This document shows positions 4,901 through 7,668 of a DNA stretch of 7,668 bases, in pieces (within the stretch, counting starts at the first letter, position 1; each line of letters begins with the position of its first letter). The position numbers and the translations under genes are program-made. The stretch spans positions 1 to 7,668 of the forward strand of contig JBILKV010000388.1 of the NCBI GenBank assembly GCA_044376515.1, in the 5' to 3' direction. The DNA comes from Chth-196 sp044376515 (GTDB lineage Bacteria; Verrucomicrobiota; Verrucomicrobiia; Chthoniobacterales; Chthoniobacteraceae). The notes under the pieces are model-generated. The model searched no databases. It saw only the letters and a list, made by a program, of their open reading frames with translations, and was not told the DNA's origin.

Positions 4901-7668
4901 GCATGCTCAATCTCATGGGCGTGCCGGCCTCCTACCAGTGGAAGAAGCGCATCGTGGTCAACGGCCAGACCACCGATGTGCCGGTCGCGGGCGCCACCGG
5001 GCCGGTGCATGCCATCGCCTCGCTGGACTCAAGCTTGGAAGGTTTTTATGTGCTCGAGGCGATCACCCCCATCGGGGTGGCGGTGTCGCAGCCCGCGCAG
5101 GTCGGGATTCTCTCCACCGCGCCGGCTTTTGACCTCACCGAGACACCGGCTCCGGTGCACCTTGCCGTGGGCGATTCGCTCTCGTTGAGCTTCACCCCCT
5201 CCGGAGGCTCGGGCCCCTTCAGCTACCAGTGGCGCAAGGACGGCGTCGCTCTGGCGGGTGCGACCCAGGCGGTGTACGCCCTGAGTGCCGCACCTGCGAG
5301 CGCTTCGGGCCGTTACACCCTCACCGTCACCAACGGCCTTGGGAGCGCGACCAGTGTCGCGGTGGACGTGCAGGTCGGGCCCGTGGGTGCGGTCACCGGC
5401 GGCAGCCTGCTGGCCTGGGGCTCAAACCTCAACGGTCAGGTCGGGGATGGCACCGGCATCGGACGGTCCACCTTTGTGCCGGTGGACAAGACGGGAGTGC
5501 TCGCGGGCAAGACGGTGCTTCAGGTGGCCGCCGGTGCCAATCACTCGCTCGCGCTGACCTCTGACGGCAGAATTTTTGCCTGGGGCAGTAACTCTGCGGG
5601 CCAGTTGGGGAACGTGGTCTCCGGTTTTTCGGCAACGCCGGTGGCGGTCAACCAAACCGGCCCGCTTGCGGGCAAGACGGTCACCGCGATTGCAGCCGGG
5701 GACCGGCACAGCCTCGCGCTGAGCTCTGACGGACAGGTGTTCGGCTGGGGGGCGAACACCAGCGGCCAGTTGGGGAACGGGACCCTTGTTTCTTCGGCGG
5801 TGCCCGTGGCGGTGGTCACCTCCGGAACGCTTGCCGGCCGGACCATTTCAAAGATCGCAGCCTTCGGTGATTTCAGCGCCGCCCTCAGCAACGACGGCCG
5901 TGTTTTCACCTGGGGAGTGAACAGCAGCGGCCAGTTGGGAAATGGAAGCACAAATACGGCTTCGTCGCCGGTGGCCGTGTTGACCAGCGGGGTGCTCGCG
6001 GGACAAACGGTGACCGATATCGCCTGCGGGGTGAGTCACATGCTTGCGCGTACGAATGACGGGCGGGTTTTTGCCTGGGGCTTGGGTTCCAGTAACCAGC
6101 TCGGCAACGGCAGTACGGCGATGATGACTTCCCCGGTCGCGGTCAACATGACCGGAGCCATGGTTGGAAAGTTTGTGACTGCGGTGGCCGCGGGCGCGAC
6201 GCATTCCCTGGCATTGACTTTGGATGGGGACGTCTTCGCCTGGGGGCGCGCCCTCGAAGGGCAGGTTGCAAACGGCGGGGCGTCCGGCTCTCAGTCGCTT
6301 CCCGGGTTGATCGCGCCGGCCGCGGGGATGGCGGGCAAGACCGTCGCCGCTTTGGCGGGCGGGTTTCAAAGCTCCTACCTGCTTGCTTCCGATGGCACGG
6401 TGTTCAGCGCGGGCCTGAACGGCAACGGCCAGCTGGGGAGCGGTTCGTTTGCGCGCGCTCTGGCACCCGTGGCGGCGGTTGCTCCTGCCGGAGTGACTCA
6501 GCTCGTTGCAGGAAACGGGCTCCATGTGGTGGCGTTGACCGCAAGCGGCGACGTCTTCGCCGCCGGCTACAATCTTTTCGGCCAGATCGGCAACGGAACC
6601 AACTTCAACATGACGGTGCCGGTCCAGCTCTCCGCGTCCCTGTTTGCCGGCGGCACTTTGGGCAGTGTAGCCGGGGGCGGCTCGCACGCGCTGGCCGTCA
6701 TGACCAACGGGTCGTTGTACGCGTGGGGCAACAACCCCTCGGGGCAGCTCGGAACGGGAGTGACGACCGTCCCAAACCTCTCCGGAGGCGGGGTGACCAC
6801 CTTCCTGGTGCCCGCCAACACGCCGCAACTGGTACTTGCCGGCAGCGTCGCCGCTGTGGCCGGGGGGGGCAACCATTCCCTCGCGGTGACCACCGCCGGC
6901 AAGCTGCTCTCGTGGGGGGCCAATCCGATCGGTCAACTGGGCAACGGCACCTTCACCGATGCCAACGTACCCTCCATGGTACCGGACACGGGGGTGACCG
7001 CCGGCAAAACCTTCGCCTCGGTGGCGGCGGGATTGGACGCGTCCTACGCGATCAGTGCGGATGGCAGGCTCTATGCATGGGGGGGCAACGGTAGCGGCCA
7101 GTTGGGGAATGGAACCCTGACGGCTTCCGCCGTCCCGGTCCTCGTGGGAGGCACTTCCAACCTCTCCAGCCAGACGGTGGTGTCGGTGGCTGCCTCCGCA
7201 AACGGTTCCACGGCGTACGCACTCACCCTCACCGGGAGATTGTATGCCTGGGGCAACAACGCGTCCGGTCAGATTGGCAATGGCACCACGACGGTCGCTT
7301 CCTCCCCGAGGGAAATATTGCTGCCCTCCTCCGGGGGAGGAGGCGGCGCTGCCAAGTCCGTGGTGGCCGTCTCTGCCGGTTCCTCCCACGTCCTCGCGCT
7401 GAGTTCCGACGGACAACTGTTTGCCTGGGGTGCCAATGGCAGCGCCCAACTGGGCAACAGCGGCACCGCCAGCTCAAACGTCCCCGTGCCGGTCTCGCCG
7501 GGTGACCTTGGTTCCAAGACGATCGTTGGCATCGCCGCAGATGACAACAGCTCCATGGCGCTGACTTCCGACGGCTTCATCTACGCCTGGGGCAGCAATG
7601 TCGCCGGGAGCGTGGGGGACGGTTCGCTCATCGACCGCCGTGTGCCGACGCTTGTGGCGGTGCCCCCA
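1..7668 (+). CDS. Giant RCC1-repeat / Ig-like domain protein, internal fragment (both ends outside window)
   Basis: Frame 1 reads through all 2556 codons without a stop; the gene starts before base 1 and ends after base 7668, so no start codon or ribosome binding site can be chosen. The domain order is an RCC1 block (residues 1-640), two Ig-like domains (641-822), an RCC1 block (827-1611), two Ig-like domains (1612-1795) and an RCC1 block (1798-2556). The residue make-up is Gly, Ala, Thr, Ser, Val and Asn rich with only about ten Cys, which is usual for exported beta-rich repeat proteins. No transmembrane segment, enzyme motif or low-complexity linker is seen. RCC1 repeats fold as seven-bladed propellers and generally bind proteins or DNA; Ig-like domains act as spacers or adhesive modules. 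A large secreted or surface protein of a Verrucomicrobiota-like bacterium is the best guess. The structural assignment is very secure. The function is unknown, and guanine-exchange activity like that of eukaryotic RCC1 should not be assumed. Confidence 0.96.
553..756 (+). other. Unit 7/8 junction of RCC1 block A (probable propeller boundary)
   Basis: Unit 7 core reads WALGYNYYGQLS and unit 8 core reads TLGEYTAGQLG, so neither has a normal AWG. The linker after unit 7 (LTPVELPSGEIF) is short and lacks the AGKTV element seen after unit 5. DG-to-DG spacing is 52 residues against the usual 55-56. Equivalent junctions in blocks B and C have the same traits, so I read this as the seam between two seven-unit propellers (inference). 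Confidence 0.6.
1921..2196 (+). other. Ig-like domain A1 (first of pair)
   Basis: Residues 641-732. It opens with AHPQSAAVPEGSPLTL, a typical bacterial Ig-like first strand with the 'HPQS...EG' signature, followed by the core Trp in FQWKK (residue 694) and a late AGSFALEVVTP strand pattern. No Cys is present, so the fold lacks the classical disulfide. It directly follows the degenerate closing half-unit of RCC1 block A. It aligns with the domain at 4834-5115 but is clearly more diverged than the second domain of the pair. Confidence 0.8.
2197..2466 (+). other. Ig-like domain A2 (second of pair)
   Basis: Residues 733-822. It shows the I-set-like bacterial pattern: APVNINVGETLSL first strands, YQWRKDG with core Trp at residue 771, GATQANYTL, then the tyrosine-corner strand SGRYTLTATNGLGSATS and a closing VQVGPV. 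No Cys is present. By hand count about two thirds of residues match the domain at 5116-5385, making this the best conserved stretch between modules. This domain style is common in giant Verrucomicrobiota surface proteins. It probably acts as a rigid spacer or adhesive unit between propeller pairs. Confidence 0.88.
3481..3672 (+). other. Unit 7/8 junction of RCC1 block B (probable propeller boundary)
   Basis: Unit 7 keeps VGWG, but the following linker is short (VPAALNPPEGQTM) without the AGKTV element. Unit 8 reads EAYASGSNGNGQLG with Ser where Trp is expected. Spacing is 53 residues. After this point the linkers change type. This matches the junctions at 553-756 and 6391-6579. Confidence 0.6.
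3868..3935 (+). other. Extra loop between RCC1 units 9 and 10, block B
   Basis: Spacing from unit 9 to unit 10 is 63 residues instead of about 55. The added segment carries PNLVGG and, 16 residues after its PNL, PQL. Block C has PNLSGG and PQL at nearly the same separation and also a 63-residue spacing. Block A has no such insertion (56 residues). The loop is therefore a trait shared by B and C only. Confidence 0.65.
4834..5115 (+). other. Ig-like domain B1 (first of pair)
   Basis: Residues 1612-1705. It opens with VHPQSVAAPEGSAVSLS, followed by the core YQWKK (Trp 1644) and a late LEGFYVLEAITPIG strand. It contains a single Cys (residue 1634) at the usual first-strand Cys position, with no partner, since the late-strand position is not Cys. 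No disulfide is expected. It matches the domain at 1921-2196 at a constant offset of 973 residues around HPQS but is only moderately conserved. Confidence 0.8.
5116..5385 (+). other. Ig-like domain B2 (second of pair)
   Basis: Residues 1706-1795. It has TAPAFDLT, then VGDSLSLSF, YQWRKDGVALAGATQ (Trp 1744), SGRYTLTVTNGLGSATS and a closing VQVGPV. It is about two-thirds identical to the domain at 2197-2466 without gaps. The next RCC1 block follows after only a few residues (GAVTGG), so the Ig pair and propellers are closely coupled. Confidence 0.88.
6391..6579 (+). other. Unit 7/8 junction of RCC1 block C (probable propeller boundary)
   Basis: Units 7 and 8 read TVFSAGLN and DVFAAGYN, both with Ala in place of the core Trp. 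The linker between them (APVAAVAPAGVTQ) is short and lacks AGKTV, and spacing drops to 51 residues. The following unit 8 linker has LFAGGTL, matching AFGGKSL in B and FFGGSNL in A. Confidence 0.6.
6772..6831 (+). other. Extra loop between RCC1 units 9 and 10, block C
   Basis: This is the counterpart of the loop at 3868-3935. PNLSGG is followed 17 residues later by PQL, and the unit 9-10 spacing is again 63 residues. The intervening residues differ from those in B. Confidence 0.65.

Larger units (their letters stand above)
1..7668 (+). repeat. Tandem super-repeat: ~970-residue module of 14 RCC1 units plus two Ig-like domains (parts of three copies)
   Basis: Copy A runs to about 2466 (start missing), copy B from about 2467 to 5385, and copy C from about 5386 past the window end. 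Equivalent points in the two Ig pairs are exactly 973 residues (2919 bp) apart: HPQS at residues 645/1618, PAFDLT at 735/1708 and YQWRKDG at 769/1742. RCC1 units at the same position in B and C are 968-971 residues apart across all 14 units. The copies have diverged at DNA level. One of the longer exact matches I noticed is 21 bp, at 2304-2324 and 5223-5243 in the second Ig-like domain. The pattern indicates duplication of the whole module rather than independent addition of single RCC1 units. Confidence 0.9.
5392..7668 (+). repeat. RCC1 block C: 14 units, closing half-unit beyond window end
   Basis: The block begins mid-unit with GSLLAWGSNLNG (Trp codon at 5416). The DG-equivalent position of units 2-14 falls at nt 5563, 5728, 5893, 6058, 6223, 6391, 6544, 6706, 6895, 7060, 7231, 7408 and 7570. 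Spacings from unit 8 onward (54, 63, 55, 57, 59, 54 residues) are identical to those of block B. Unit 7 (VFSAG) and unit 8 (VFAAG) lack the Trp. Unit 11 plus its linker (GTLTASAVPVLVGGT) is very close to unit 11 of B (GTLSASSTPLLVGGT). A Gly run (SSGGGGGAA, near 7330) lies in the unit 12-13 linker. The window stops about 27 residues before the block should end by comparison with B. Confidence 0.92.

Noticed and set aside
5848..7449. 533-codon ORF on the minus strand
   Set aside because: Also antisense to well-conserved RCC1 units. Its Arg/Gly/His-rich repetitive content is an antisense reading of the RCC1 motif, and no independent family signature is visible.
1..7668. CRISPR array or other non-coding direct repeat
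   Set aside because: The DNA repeats have a period of about 165 bp and 2.9 kb, are degenerate, preserve reading frame, and encode protein repeats. There are no short identical repeats with unique spacers.

Overview
The whole window is the interior of one giant protein-coding gene on the + strand. Frame 1 is open from the first base to the last (2556 codons, no stop), and neither the start nor the stop codon lies inside. No intergenic DNA, promoter, RNA gene or mobile element is visible. The DNA is GC-rich with a strong third-position G/C preference, which creates many long but spurious ORFs in other frames and on the other strand.

The protein consists of RCC1-type (regulator of chromosome condensation 1 / ATS1-like) beta-propeller repeats and bacterial Ig-like domains. 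I count 39 RCC1 units, each built around an 'SDGxxFAWGxNxxGQLGxGT' core, in three blocks: A at 1-1920 (11 units, N-terminal side cut off by the window), B at 2479-4833 (14 units) and C at 5392-7668 (14 units, cut at the very end). Pairs of Ig-like domains separate the blocks, at 1921-2466 and 4834-5385. The protein is therefore a tandem array of a module of about 970 residues (about 2.9 kb): 14 RCC1 units followed by two Ig-like domains.

The modules are copies of one another. Units at the same position in different modules share specific features: spacing, linker type, degenerate residues and insertions. Fourteen units equals two seven-bladed RCC1 propellers. The junction between units 7 and 8 is marked in all three blocks by a shortened linker and loss of the core tryptophan in unit 8, and the linkers on either side are of different kinds. 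I infer a string of propeller-propeller-Ig-Ig modules, like beads on a rod.

The organism is probably a high-GC environmental bacterium. The 'YQWRKDG...GATQ...Y.L..A...SGRYTLT.TNGLGSATS' style of Ig-like domain, together with giant RCC1 proteins, is most typical of Verrucomicrobiota (Opitutaceae-like) and related PVC bacteria. That placement is from family knowledge and is not proven here. The protein is probably exported or cell-surface, but the signal peptide and the C-terminal anchor or sorting domain lie outside the window. No biochemical function can be assigned from what is visible.
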